A program made the position numbers and the translations under genes. A DNA stretch of 32,068 nucleotides, taken from assembly GCA_903862595.1 (NCBI GenBank), contig CAIOYO010000111.1:1-32068 (forward strand). Direction: 5' to 3'. The notes beneath the pieces are model-generated. The model was not told where the DNA came from and made no database searches. It worked only from the letters and a program-made list of their open reading frames with translations. Source of the DNA: an uncultured Opitutaceae bacterium. Lineage in GTDB: Bacteria; Verrucomicrobiota; Verrucomicrobiia; Opitutales; Opitutaceae. Of the stretch, positions 8,935-17,753 are shown in pieces. Each line of letters begins with the position of its first letter. Within the stretch, counting starts at the first letter, position 1.

Positions 8935-10181
8935 TGCGCCGTCCCCCGGATCACGTCGCCCGGCTCCAGGCGCGCTGCCCGCCGCGCGGGAATCAAGCTC
9001 GCCGCCATCACCATCACCACCGAGATCACCACTGCGGACAGGTAATGCCACGCCGACCACGCCACAATGAAGTGGTCGGCGGTGAAGATACCGCGAATTC
9101 GGATCTTCATGAGCGATACACCGTAGGTCACGGCCGCTCCAAGGCCACAACCCAAGAGCGCCCCCACTGCGAGAACCATGGCAGCCTGCCAGAGGAAGAT
9201 CCGCGTCACGTCCCGCCGCGTATACCCCATCGACCGCAGGATCGCGATGTCCTTGGTCTTCTCCATCACGACCAGCGCGAGCGTATTGTACATGGCGATG
9301 CCCGCAATGAGCGTGAAGACCGAGACCGTGATGCTCGTCGAAAGGCGTAGGGCGCGAAAAACGTCGAGCCAGGTCCGCTCCCGCTCCTGCCACGAGGAGG
9401 CGCTGTGGCCGAGCACCGCCTCCATATGCGCCGCGTCCTGCGTCGCCCGATCCCGGTCGAGCACGTTGACCTGAATGAAGGACGCCCCGGTCGGCCGGCG
9501 CAGGAGCGAACGCGCCTCACCGAGGTGCAGGAAGACGCGATCCTTATCGATTTCGCCGATCCCCGTCTCGAAGATCGCTGAAACGCGATACCGGCGCACT
9601 TCCCCGCCCGCCTGCAGCTGAAACGAATCACCCACCTCCAGTTGCAGGCGCTCCGCGAGCTTGATTCCGACCAAGGTGCCCGCCGGGGTCTGACGAAAGT
9701 CCGCGAGGTGTCCACGCACAATCTGACGGGCCAGATCGGACACCTGCAGGTGGTCCTCCAACTGGATGCCGTACACCCGCGCCGCCTCGTTCTTGAAGCT
9801 CGAACGGATCTCCGCTGCACCATACAGCACTTCGGAGGTGCCCGCGACGTTCGCAAACCGTCGCACCGCTTCGATCAAGAGAGCGGGATCCTGGATTCCT
9901 TGGATGTACTTTCGTCCTTCCTTGACCTCCACGACGAAGCCAGAGGCGTCGTTGCCGCGCTCCGCCTCCATCGTCCGCAGGGTCTCCTGAATCCGGTCTT
10001 CAATGCGGATCGCGCCGTTGGTCCCCACGATCGTCTTGATGAAGAATCGTTCGAAGCCGGTCGTCGTCGCCTGAGTCACCACGAATAAGCCCACGCCCAG
10101 TGTGATGCACGCCAGACTCATCACCATGGCCCGGCGGCGGGCGGTGAGAAACCGAAGGGCGATCCGCAGGTTGGTCGACAC
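8931..10181 (-). CDS. ABC exporter permease, FtsX/LolC-like (MacB_PCD plus FtsX domains)
   Basis: The protein has 416 aa. One transmembrane helix lies near the N-terminus (about residues 20-38), followed by a large periplasmic domain of about 240 residues. Three helices follow at roughly 285-310, 330-355 and 380-400. This is the four-helix topology of FtsX, LolC/E, MacB and DevC permeases. The N-terminal region NLRIALRFLTARR and the segment VVMEKTKDIAILRSMGYTRR (coupling helix) are typical. It lies 32 nt after the adaptor gene and overlaps the ATPase gene by 4 nt. Together with HlyD-like and TolC-like partners the context favours a DevBCA/MacAB-TolC style exporter over a plain Lol system. Confidence 0.88.
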   Translation of the reverse strand: MSTNLRIALRFLTARRRAMVMSLACITLGVGLFVVTQATTTGFERFFIKTIVGTNGAIRIEDRIQETLRTMEAERGNDASGFVVEVKEGRKYIQGIQDPALLIEAVRRFANVAGTSEVLYGAAEIRSSFKNEAARVYGIQLEDHLQVSDLARQIVRGHLADFRQTPAGTLVGIKLAERLQLEVGDSFQLQAGGEVRRYRVSAIFETGIGEIDKDRVFLHLGEARSLLRRPTGASFIQVNVLDRDRATQDAAHMEAVLGHSASSWQERERTWLDVFRALRLSTSITVSVFTLIAGIAMYNTLALVVMEKTKDIAILRSMGYTRRDVTRIFLWQAAMVLAVGALLGCGLGAAVTYGVSLMKIRIRGIFTADHFIVAWSAWHYLSAVVISVVMVMAASLIPARRAARLEPGDVIRGTAQ

Positions 10182-10213
10182 AGCGCGAAAGGGGGCAGAC
10201 GGCAGCGGCGTCC

Positions 10214-11341
10214 TCAGGGCGAGCCCGTCGCTTGGCGCACCCGGTCACCGGCACGCACCTGATCCAGATTTTCCACCAAGACCCGCTCCCCTTCCGCCAA
10301 GCCGTCAAGCGACTCGACTTCGTTCAGGCTGACGAACCCGGTGCGCACGGTCCGCAATTCCACGCGACCGTCACGGACCACGTAAACCTTGCCGTCGAAA
10401 AGCGCCCGCCGCGGGAAGATGAGCGCCTGCGGACGCTCCCCAACCACCACGCTGACCTCACCGGTCAGGCCAGGCAGGAGTCGCTCCGCCGGCACGTCGA
10501 CTTCCAAAAAGGCCACGTAACGCTGAGTCGCCGCATCGGCCGTCGGCAGGAGCTTCGAAACCTGTGCCCCAAAACGTTCGTCACCGTAGCCGAGAAAACG
10601 CACCGAGGCCCGCTGGCCGATGCGAATGCCGGAGAAGTTCTCCTCGCTGATCTTCGCCTCCACCGTGCGCCGTGTCGAAATCAGCGTCGCGATCGGTGAC
10701 TCGCCTCCAATCAAGTCGCCCGGACGCGCGAACACTTCGGAGATCACGCCGTCCGCCGGCGCGGTGACCGTCATCTTCTCCCTCTGACGACGCCGGACCG
10801 CGAGGGCGTTCTCAAGCTGCGCGATCGCCGCTTCGTTGGCCAACGTCTCCAGCGCGAGGCGCTGCTCGATCGCCTTCACGTTGCGGCGCGAACGATCCAG
10901 GTCGACGGATGACGCCGTTCCCATGGTCACCGCCCGCTCCAGATTGCCCAGATCGACCCGAGCATTTTCCAACTCGATCCGCGTCACCGAGCCCACCTCC
11001 ACACGCCGTCGCGCCGTCTGCAGGCTCTCTTCAGTCGAAGCGATCTCCAGTTCCAAGTCCACGGTGTCCAACTGCACCAGGAAATCCCCGGCCTTCACCG
11101 CCGATCCGACCTCCAAGGCCGTCTGCGTGATCCGACCCGGAACCGAGGCGCGCACCGTCGCCACGAACTCGGCCGCCACCGTCACGCTTCCGGTGACGGC
11201 GTTCACGGCCTTGCCGCGGCGCACGGACTCCGTCCGCACCTCCGGACCCGAATGCGCCCAGACCGCATAGCCGACCCCCGCAAGCAACAGGGCGACCACA
11301 ACGAGACCAACGGCGCGAGAGGAAGGAAAACGCGGGTTCAT
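10214..11341 (-). CDS. Periplasmic adaptor (membrane fusion) protein, HlyD/RND-adaptor family
   Basis: The protein has 375 aa with an N-terminal membrane anchor (about residues 9-28). A first lipoyl-like half includes VPGRITQTALEVGSAVKAGD. A helical, coiled-coil-prone hairpin follows at about residues 100-180, then the second lipoyl half (TAPADGVISEVFARPGD). The C-terminal beta-barrel and membrane-proximal domains include LPGLTGEVSVVVGE and RVELRTVRTGF. It bridges an inner-membrane transporter to a TolC-type channel. The ATG at 11341 overlaps the stop of the upstream TolC-like gene (ATGA) and the permease follows after 32 nt, so all four exporter genes are probably cotranscribed. Substrate is unknown. 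Confidence 0.88.
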   Translation of the reverse strand: MNPRFPSSRAVGLVVVALLLAGVGYAVWAHSGPEVRTESVRRGKAVNAVTGSVTVAAEFVATVRASVPGRITQTALEVGSAVKAGDFLVQLDTVDLELEIASTEESLQTARRRVEVGSVTRIELENARVDLGNLERAVTMGTASSVDLDRSRRNVKAIEQRLALETLANEAAIAQLENALAVRRRQREKMTVTAPADGVISEVFARPGDLIGGESPIATLISTRRTVEAKISEENFSGIRIGQRASVRFLGYGDERFGAQVSKLLPTADAATQRYVAFLEVDVPAERLLPGLTGEVSVVVGERPQALIFPRRALFDGKVYVVRDGRVELRTVRTGFVSLNEVESLDGLAEGERVLVENLDQVRAGDRVRQATGSP

Positions 11342-12729
11342 GGACGGGGTTCGGAAAGTCGGGACAGCATCGGATCTTGGCCGATGACGGACAGGAACTC
11401 GGCCAGTCGGCCGAGGTACTCAACGCGATAGGCAAAGGTCCGCACCAGCACCTCATCCCGCGAGAGAGCTACGGCCGCCGCATCTCGGCGGGAGAGGTTG
11501 CCGCGAGCCACTTCCTCCTGTTGAAAGCGCACCAACCCATCGAGCTGGGAAAGGCGGCCCTCGCCGACCGCGGTCTGACGCTGAGCGATCTCGAGGAGCC
11601 TCGCCTGATTGCGCGCCCGCTCGACCACTTCCGCCCGGCGCGTCGTCCGCTCGCCCTCGATCTGCCGCGCTCGCAGCAGCGACGCCTTGCGCTGGGCGCG
11701 GGTCGCGTAGCCGTCGAAAATGGTCCAGGTGAGATTGATGCCGGCGTAAAACGACTGGATGCGCGCCCGGTCCGAGGGACTTCCCGTGTAACTCACTTCG
11801 TCCTGCATCGCCCCCGTCACCACGTTGAACTTGGGCCGGAGGTTCACGTCAGCGATCCGAAAATTGAGGCGCTCCTGCTCGAGTTGGAGCGTGAGTGCGC
11901 CGAGCCGGAAATCACCGCCAGCATCGCGATCCGCCACGAACCGCTCCAGCAAGGGTATCGGCCCGCCGGGCAGCTGCGGGAGAGGTGGAATCGTATCGGG
12001 AATGTCCTCCATCGCCAGCGGGGAAATGCCGGCCAGCCGCTCCAGCGCACCCTGATTGTAGCGCAGTGCCTCCATGCCCCGCTCCCAGTCCAGCCGCGCC
12101 TCCTCCACTCGGAGTTGGGCACCGAAGAGCTCCGCCCTGGGGGCTGCGCCGGACTCGATCCGCGACTCCATCGCCCGTAGATCCTCCTCCGCGAGCTTCA
12201 CCATCGTATCGAGGCGCTTGAGGCCCGCCTTCTCCACCACCAACCGAAGGAAAACCTGCCGCAGATCCAGCACGAGAACCCGCATCGCCTCCGCTTGGTT
12301 CTTCTCCGTGATCAGCGAGGAAATCTGCGCCACCCGAACCCCGTCCCGCAGCGCTCCCCAGTGATACAGCGGCTGCGTCAGCCCGAAGTTATAGGTGAGC
12401 TTCTCAGCCGGGTATGCGCCGGACCGATCGAGCCGCCGCTCTTGCGCCGCGCTGTAGGTGCCGCTGCCACCCACGTAGGGACGCATCCGGGCGCGCGCGA
12501 CCTCCTCCATCTGCTCCGCGATGAGCGAGTCGGCCGAAGCCCGGATCGCGTTGGGCGACTGCCGCAGCGCCGCCGCGAGCACGCGTTCGAGCGTCGGAAA
12601 GAGCTGCTCCGGCAACACGATCCCGTCCGCCACGGGCGCGCGCGGCTCGGCCCGAGCGGACGAGACGAAGCCCAAGGCTCCGGCGACACTCACAACCAAA
12701 ACGAAAAGGATCTTCGAGGAGGAAACCAC
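11338..12729 (-). CDS. TolC-family outer-membrane efflux protein
   Basis: From the GTG at 12729 the product is 463 aa. It begins with a signal peptide ending SSARA before EPRAPVADG and is followed by long alpha-helical repeats typical of the outer-membrane efflux family (for example FNFGL-like YNFGLTQPLYHWG, and FYAGINLTWTIFDGYATRAQRKA). The frame extends upstream to another GTG at 12789. That would place 20 extra polar residues before the signal peptide, so the internal GTG is preferred, but neither start has a Shine-Dalgarno sequence. It is first in the exporter operon and its stop overlaps the adaptor start. It provides the outer-membrane exit duct. Confidence 0.87.
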   Translation of the reverse strand: MVSSSKILFVLVVSVAGALGFVSSARAEPRAPVADGIVLPEQLFPTLERVLAAALRQSPNAIRASADSLIAEQMEEVARARMRPYVGGSGTYSAAQERRLDRSGAYPAEKLTYNFGLTQPLYHWGALRDGVRVAQISSLITEKNQAEAMRVLVLDLRQVFLRLVVEKAGLKRLDTMVKLAEEDLRAMESRIESGAAPRAELFGAQLRVEEARLDWERGMEALRYNQGALERLAGISPLAMEDIPDTIPPLPQLPGGPIPLLERFVADRDAGGDFRLGALTLQLEQERLNFRIADVNLRPKFNVVTGAMQDEVSYTGSPSDRARIQSFYAGINLTWTIFDGYATRAQRKASLLRARQIEGERTTRRAEVVERARNQARLLEIAQRQTAVGEGRLSQLDGLVRFQQEEVARGNLSRRDAAAVALSRDEVLVRTFAYRVEYLGRLAEFLSVIGQDPMLSRLSEPRP

Positions 12730-12835
12730 CGTCAAAACAAGAGGGCGAACAGCCCGCAGCCCGTTGCAGGGAAGGCGGGTTTGCAACACAGAAAGCGGCT
12801 GCCGCTAACCCGAACAACTCTATCGCAAAACTGCC

Positions 12836-14428
12836 TCAAGGTCCGCCTCCTGCGGGGGTGGCGGGTTCGATGACCAGATCGTACAGCGCGAGCGAAAGTT
12901 CCCGCACATCGCCCATGCCGGGCGACCGCGGCGGCGACGTCGCCGCGAACTCCCAGGTCACGCGAGCACCCGCATCCACGGTCAGCACCGACGTCACGAA
13001 GCGACCACGCTTCACCCCCAACTCACCACGCCAGTGTTCCGCTCCCCCCACGCGCAGCACGAGGTGCCCGTCTCCCATCCCGCGCGCTTCCCCACGGATC
13101 CGAAGGGTCACGGCGCGCTCGCCAGGATTTTCCACGCCCAGCGTCCCCGTCGAGGCCGTCCAGCGCCAGGTCCGTCCTTCACCCGCTTCCGCAGGATACC
13201 AACCGTCACCGCGCACGACCCGGACGGCGGCAGTCTCGACGCGAAAGAACTCGCCCGGAGGAGGAGCCAACTGACTCAAGCCCAACGGCACCCCAAGATT
13301 ACCCGCAAGGAGAAGTGGCAACCAACGCACGCCGCGCGGCACCAACACGTTGAAGGCCAGCGCAAGCGGCAACAGAACCCGCGGGTAAGCGCCCGGGAAA
13401 CCCTCCCAGACGGGCTGCGAGACGAACATCAGCAAGACCGCAAAGGGCACCGCTGCACGCCACCACGCGGCTCGAGGTTGCCACCACAGGACCAGAAAGA
13501 GGAACTGCACCAAGGTACCCAGCAGCGCCGCCAGACCCAGCACTTCCGGCGGACGAAGGCCGTTCGCAAGCGCCCCACGCATCAGCTCCACGCCCTTGCC
13601 CACCAGCCCCGCAAGGGGCCAGGTGAAGTTGCCGTCGCCGGCATCGCCGACCGGGCCGAAACGATGGGAGACATAGAGCATCCACAGCGCGAGCGGAGCC
13701 ACCACCCAAAGGCTTCGCCAGGCCACGTTGCCCCACTGCCGCAGGCGCTGCGGCCAGGCGTCGAGGAGAACCGCAGTCGACAGCACGCTCGTTTCCTTCG
13801 TCAGAGCCGCCAGCGCCAGCCAGACCACCCCACGACGCGACCAACCGCACTCCACGGCCCGCACCGCCAGCGCCGTCAGGAGGAGCGCAGGTGCATCGAG
13901 GAGCGCATGGCGGACGCTCAGACAGACCCCGGCGGAAAAGAGAAAACCCGCCCAACGCAGAAAGTTCTGCCACCCGTTCGCCGGGAACCACGCGAGCAGC
14001 AGCCACGCGAAGCCGAACCAGCACACGGCGTTCATCACCGCGTAAGCCTGCAACACCCACCAAGGCTCACCCGCCCCCGCAACCCACGCCAGCCACGGCA
14101 CCAGCACGCGGCGCGCACGGTAGTGCGGATTGTCCAGCGCGACGTCGAGGCTCGGTTCCTGCAGCAGGGGATGGAGCGCAATCTGCGCGTAGTACGTGCC
14201 GTCGTACCCGAAGGAGTCCTCGTGCACGTAGTGCGGCGTGGCGCGCAACGCCGGCACGGTCGCCGGCGCCACCCGATCGCCCACCGAGATCAGGCGCGTA
14301 AAGCCCTGTTCCGGCTGATGAAAACGCGAGAAGGCGACGAAAAAGGCCGCGACGCAGGCGAGGTACAGTACCCGCCACACCCATCGTCCACTTTGGCTCA
14401 CGCTCGGCGGCTTTTCCCAGGTCGACAT
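12836..14428 (-). CDS. Polytopic membrane protein, GT-C glycosyltransferase-like
   Basis: The protein has 530 aa. It has about ten to eleven transmembrane helices over residues 1-390 and a soluble C-terminal domain of about 130 residues that is beta-rich and contains GWYPAE and WRWT. Such domains are common at the C-terminus of bacterial GT-C-like proteins. The first large loop contains FGYDGTYYAQIALHPLL, with an aspartate placed as in GT-C catalytic loops. GT-C enzymes use polyprenyl-phosphate sugars on the outer face of the membrane, which agrees with the GT2 enzyme two genes upstream. The ATG at 14428 overlaps the previous stop (TGATG), and a GTG lies directly before it. The exact family is not recognised and the activity is inferred. 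Confidence 0.75.
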   Translation of the reverse strand: MSTWEKPPSVSQSGRWVWRVLYLACVAAFFVAFSRFHQPEQGFTRLISVGDRVAPATVPALRATPHYVHEDSFGYDGTYYAQIALHPLLQEPSLDVALDNPHYRARRVLVPWLAWVAGAGEPWWVLQAYAVMNAVCWFGFAWLLLAWFPANGWQNFLRWAGFLFSAGVCLSVRHALLDAPALLLTALAVRAVECGWSRRGVVWLALAALTKETSVLSTAVLLDAWPQRLRQWGNVAWRSLWVVAPLALWMLYVSHRFGPVGDAGDGNFTWPLAGLVGKGVELMRGALANGLRPPEVLGLAALLGTLVQFLFLVLWWQPRAAWWRAAVPFAVLLMFVSQPVWEGFPGAYPRVLLPLALAFNVLVPRGVRWLPLLLAGNLGVPLGLSQLAPPPGEFFRVETAAVRVVRGDGWYPAEAGEGRTWRWTASTGTLGVENPGERAVTLRIRGEARGMGDGHLVLRVGGAEHWRGELGVKRGRFVTSVLTVDAGARVTWEFAATSPPRSPGMGDVRELSLALYDLVIEPATPAGGGP

Positions 14429-15975
14429 CACGAATCAGGTTCCAAGCGCCAGAGCCGAAGTCCACCAAACGTGCGCACAGGCTCCCAGCGGGCGCCGCGG
14501 AGGCGTTCCTCCGCTTGGGGACGCTCTGCCTCAAACACCAGCGCAAAGACCGGCCGCCGCGCCGCATGGAGGCGGCGCACGAGGTCCGGGCCAGAATCGG
14601 GCCGGAGATCATCGAAACGAAGGGTGGCCACGGGAGTGTAGTAGTAGAGCGCGCCAGAGGTCGCGAAACTAGAGACGACTGCATCCGGGGGAAGGTTTCC
14701 CCCGACCCAGCGTCCAGCCTCACGGTACACGCGCTCCGCCGGGCCAATCGCGGAAAGATGCAGCTGCGGCAACCACAGCCACGCGAGCACCCCCGCCCAA
14801 ACCGCCAACACGGCCGCCCCGAAGGAACACCACCGGGGAGCACGCACCCCTCCCCAACGCTCCGCGATCGCCTGCCACGCCAGCACCGCCGCCAACACCC
14901 AGGCCGGAAAAGCGGGCAGCACGAAGCGTAAACACCACCAGACTTCATGGGTCACGGGATAGGTCGCATAGAAGCCCCCCAGCGCGGCGACCCACATCCC
15001 CAAACCCACCATTCGCCACCGCTGTTTGGCATCCCGGAGCAGGAAGCCCCCGGCCAGCGGCAGCACCAGGACGAGTCCCGGCAGGACCCGCGGCAGCCAT
15101 TCGGCATAGAACCGCAGGGTGACTCCGACCCACTCGGCTCCCAGCGCGGCGAAGATGTTGCCATAGCCGCTCGCGAGCGGATGACCGTACAACGTAAACT
15201 GGTAAAATCCGAGGAACAGCGCGCCCGGTAAGCCACCCAACGCCGCACCCAGCCAGCGCCGCCAGCAACCCAAGATCACCACCAGCGCCGGAATCACCAC
15301 CGCACTGGTCGGCCGCACCGCCACCGCCACCGCCACCGCCACGCCGCAGGCCACCGACCATCCCACCGACGCCCCACCCGTCTGCCCACGCGAACGCCCC
15401 GCCCGCAACGCCGCCACCAACGCGGCAAGGCTCCAGACCGCGGCCGGAAGGTCGCTCAGCGGCTGCAACGCGCCGAAGAGAGTGACCGGGCTGACCATGA
15501 GCACCGCCGCACCCGCCCACGCCAGCGGCCGCGCCACACCAAGTTCGCGCGCCGCACCCACCATCAGCAGTGGAAACGCGGCCGCCAGCGCTACGCCCAC
15601 AACCAGCGGCCCCCAATCCCAACCCAGCACCAAGCCCGCCAGCGCGAACTGCAGCGGCAGACCCGGGGGGTACGTCGGTACCGCCTCACCCTCGCGTCCA
15701 CCCAGCGTGAACCCGAGGGGCATAAACTCGTTCGGTCGCGCCACCGACCGCAATTCCTCCGGTAGCCGCAACCCCGTGGACCACCGGCCTTCGGCGAACA
15801 ACTTCGCGCTGTTCAGGTATCCCGAAGAATCAGCCCCGCCCGCCACCACTTCAAAGCGACTCCCGATCGTCCATACCCAGGACGCCCACAGGAGAAGGCA
15901 GACGATGGTTCCCGCCACCATCGCTCCCCGGCGCCACCCTCCCGCCGCTCCCCACGCTCCCTTGAAGAACATCAC
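14428..15975 (-). CDS. Polytopic membrane protein, GT39/ArnT-like glycosyltransferase
   Basis: The protein has 515 aa with around ten hydrophobic helices. The first extracytoplasmic loop has GGADSSGYLNSAKLFAEG, which resembles the D-S-x-G-Y signature of membrane GT39-like sugar transferases. A soluble tail (from about residue 405) reads YREAGRWVGGNLPPDAVV. One helix is coded by a perfect 6-bp tandem repeat (15316-15339), giving alternating Val and Ala. The start is GTG 15975 or the adjacent ATG 15972. The gene lies 24 nt after the GT2 gene and overlaps the next GT-C-like gene, so the three are likely one operon for modifying an envelope component with lipid-linked sugars. Acceptor and donor are unknown. 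Confidence 0.75.
   Translation of the reverse strand: MMFFKGAWGAAGGWRRGAMVAGTIVCLLLWASWVWTIGSRFEVVAGGADSSGYLNSAKLFAEGRWSTGLRLPEELRSVARPNEFMPLGFTLGGREGEAVPTYPPGLPLQFALAGLVLGWDWGPLVVGVALAAAFPLLMVGAARELGVARPLAWAGAAVLMVSPVTLFGALQPLSDLPAAVWSLAALVAALRAGRSRGQTGGASVGWSVACGVAVAVAVAVRPTSAVVIPALVVILGCWRRWLGAALGGLPGALFLGFYQFTLYGHPLASGYGNIFAALGAEWVGVTLRFYAEWLPRVLPGLVLVLPLAGGFLLRDAKQRWRMVGLGMWVAALGGFYATYPVTHEVWWCLRFVLPAFPAWVLAAVLAWQAIAERWGGVRAPRWCSFGAAVLAVWAGVLAWLWLPQLHLSAIGPAERVYREAGRWVGGNLPPDAVVSSFATSGALYYYTPVATLRFDDLRPDSGPDLVRRLHAARRPVFALVFEAERPQAEERLRGARWEPVRTFGGLRLWRLEPDS
15316..15342. repeat. Hexanucleotide tandem repeat (CACCGC x4) inside a membrane gene
   Basis: Four perfect copies of CACCGC run from 15316 to 15339, followed by a partial copy. 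On the coding (minus) strand this gives alternating Ala and Val in a transmembrane helix of the GT39-like protein. Gain or loss of a unit would stay in frame and add or remove two residues, so any length variation would be tolerated rather than switch the gene off. Confidence 0.9.
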
Positions 15976-15999
15976 AGCAACGGTGGCGCCACCCCTCGG

Positions 16000-16689
16000 T
16001 CACCGAAAGAAATTGTACTTCACGATCGCGTACAGCGCCCGCACGCCATCTTTCCAGCCGATCTTCTTTCCCTCCGCGTAGGTACGCCCGTAGTAGCTGA
16101 TGCCGACCTCGTAGATAGCGCAATTCAGCTTGGCGACCTTCGCGGTGATCTCCGGCTCGAAGCCGAAACGGTCTTCCTCCAGCGTAATCTGCTGCAGGAT
16201 CTCCCGGCGGAAGACTTTGTAGCAGGTCTCCATGTCGGTGAGGTTCAGGTTGGTCGCCATGTTCGAGACGAGAGTCAGGAACTTGTTTCCCACCATGTGC
16301 CAGAAATAGACTACCCGATGGGCCTCGCCGCCAGCGAAGCGCGAGCCGAACACGACATCTGCCCGGCCTTCCAGGATCGGACGCAGCAGCCGAGGATACT
16401 CCGCGGGATCGTACTCCAAGTCGGCATCCTGCACGATCACCACGTCCCCGGTCGCCTGCGCAAACCCGGTCCGCAACGCCGCTCCCTTGCCCCGGTTAAA
16501 GGTGTGGTACAGCACGCGGTCCACGAGCGGCGCGATCTCCGCGCGGAGCAGCGCCTGCGTGCCGTCAGTGGAGCAGTCGTCGACGATGATGATCTCCTTG
16601 CATTCGATCGGCGCGGCTCGCACGCGGTCCACCACCGCACGCAGGGTGGCCACCTCGTTGTAGCAGGGGATCACAATGCTGAGTTTCAT
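16000..16689 (-). CDS. Glycosyltransferase family 2, polyprenyl-phosphate sugar synthase type (DPM1-like)
   Basis: The protein has 229 aa from the ATG at 16689. The GT-A fold is plain: SIVIPCYNE at the N-terminus, [12 protein letters not shown], the [12 protein letters not shown] segment and the DADLEYDP motif holding the DxD metal site. A FGSRF segment and [12 protein letters not shown] follow. These are typical of dolichyl- or undecaprenyl-phosphate mannose/glucose synthases. No C-terminal transmembrane helices are present, so it is a DPM1-like soluble or peripheral enzyme. It probably charges a polyprenyl phosphate for the two GT-C-like proteins encoded next. The frame is open further upstream, but the ATG at MKLSIVIP is the family start. 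Confidence 0.9.
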   Translation of the reverse strand: MKLSIVIPCYNEVATLRAVVDRVRAAPIECKEIIIVDDCSTDGTQALLRAEIAPLVDRVLYHTFNRGKGAALRTGFAQATGDVVIVQDADLEYDPAEYPRLLRPILEGRADVVFGSRFAGGEAHRVVYFWHMVGNKFLTLVSNMATNLNLTDMETCYKVFRREILQQITLEEDRFGFEPEITAKVAKLNCAIYEVGISYYGRTYAEGKKIGWKDGVRALYAIVKYNFFR

Positions 16690-16820
16690 GGGCGGTGAGG
16701 CAGCGCGACGTTGGCAACCCGGCAGGCCGGGGGCGAGCCTCTTCCCGCGCCTCCCGTGAGTCCGCGCTCCGCCGGAGAAACCGGTTGCGCCGATCGCGGA
16801 CTTTTCCGCATGCTCCGGAG

Positions 16821-17753
16821 ATGAGCGTGCTCGAAGGCCTCCTGCGGCGCTTCCGCTTCGTGCGCCGCCTGGAACGCCGGGCGGAGACCGCGGAGCGTGC
16901 CCTCGCCGAGGCGGGCGTGGCTTTCCCGCCCGGGCACTTCTACTCGCCGCTTCCGTCCCGCGCCGAGGTGGCCCGGGCGTTCGCCGAGGCCCCGAGCGAG
17001 CCTCCCTTTCCCGCCATCGAACTGCACGCCTCCGAGCAGGACGCACTGCTGGAACGTTTCGCGGGCTTCTACGGTGAGCAGCCATTCCCGGAGCAACCGC
17101 GGGAGGGCTGGCGCTTTCATCTCCGCAATCCGTCGTACGGCTGCTTCGACGCCATCATGCTCTGGTCGATGCTGCGCACACTGGGCACACGACGGGTCAT
17201 TGAGGTTGGCTCCGGCTTCAGCTCCGCCGCCATGCTCGACCTCAATGAACACGTCTTCGGGCGACGGATGGAACTCACGTTCATCGACCCCGACATGGCC
17301 CGACTGCGTCCGTTGCTCAAGCCGGAGGATCTGGGCGGGGTCACGCTGCGGGAACGGCGGGTGCAGGAGGTGCCCCTCGAAGTCTTCGACGCGCTGCGCG
17401 ACGGCGACGTGCTCTTCATCGACTCATCGCATGTAAGCAAGATCGGCAGCGACGTGAACCACCTGTTCTTCCGCGTCCTGCCGCGCCTCGCTCCCGGCGT
17501 GCGGGTGCACGTTCACGATGTCGCCGGCAACCTCGATTACCCGCGCGAGTGGCTGGACGAGGGCCGGGCGTGGAACGAGCAGTACCTGCTCCGCGCGTTC
17601 CTCATGTACAACCGCGCTTTCGCGGTCGAGTTCTTCACCGGTTGGCTCTTCAACCGCCGCCACGCGTTTCTGCGCGAGCATCTGCCCCTCTGCGCCGAGG
17701 GCGGCGGGGGGCAGATCTGGCTCCGGCGGACCAACGAACCGCCGACCGCTTAG
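16821..17753 (+). CDS. Class I SAM-dependent methyltransferase (Methyltransf_24-like)
   Basis: The protein has 310 aa from the ATG at 16821; the open frame extends upstream without a better start. The SAM-binding motif I is [19 protein letters not shown], followed by an acidic motif ELTFIDPD and [19 protein letters not shown], the pattern of Methyltransf_24 proteins often found in surface polysaccharide and secondary-metabolite loci. It is divergent from the GT2 gene (131 nt between starts) and its stop codon overlaps the tail of the DUF1080 gene. It could methylate a sugar or peptide made by the neighbouring glycosyltransferases, but the substrate is not evident. Confidence 0.82.
   Translation: MSVLEGLLRRFRFVRRLERRAETAERALAEAGVAFPPGHFYSPLPSRAEVARAFAEAPSEPPFPAIELHASEQDALLERFAGFYGEQPFPEQPREGWRFHLRNPSYGCFDAIMLWSMLRTLGTRRVIEVGSGFSSAAMLDLNEHVFGRRMELTFIDPDMARLRPLLKPEDLGGVTLRERRVQEVPLEVFDALRDGDVLFIDSSHVSKIGSDVNHLFFRVLPRLAPGVRVHVHDVAGNLDYPREWLDEGRAWNEQYLLRAFLMYNRAFAVEFFTGWLFNRRHAFLREHLPLCAEGGGGQIWLRRTNEPPTA

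Noticed and set aside
8935-9393. N-terminal extension of the LolD-like ATPase by 153 residues
   Set aside because: This part overlaps the permease gene in another frame and has no domain; the ATG at 8934 with ATGA coupling is the natural start.
12796-12808. AGCGG-CAG-CCGCT hairpin as terminator of the GT-C gene
   Set aside because: The stem is only 5 bp and no T-run follows on the minus strand.
12860-12880. GGTTCGATGACC resembling a tRNA T-arm
   Set aside because: It lies inside the 3' coding end of the GT-C-like gene, and no acceptor or anticodon stems can be drawn around it.
13034-14641. 535-codon plus-strand frame
   Set aside because: Antisense to the GT-C-like membrane gene; the Arg/Pro/Gln-rich translation is typical of shadows.
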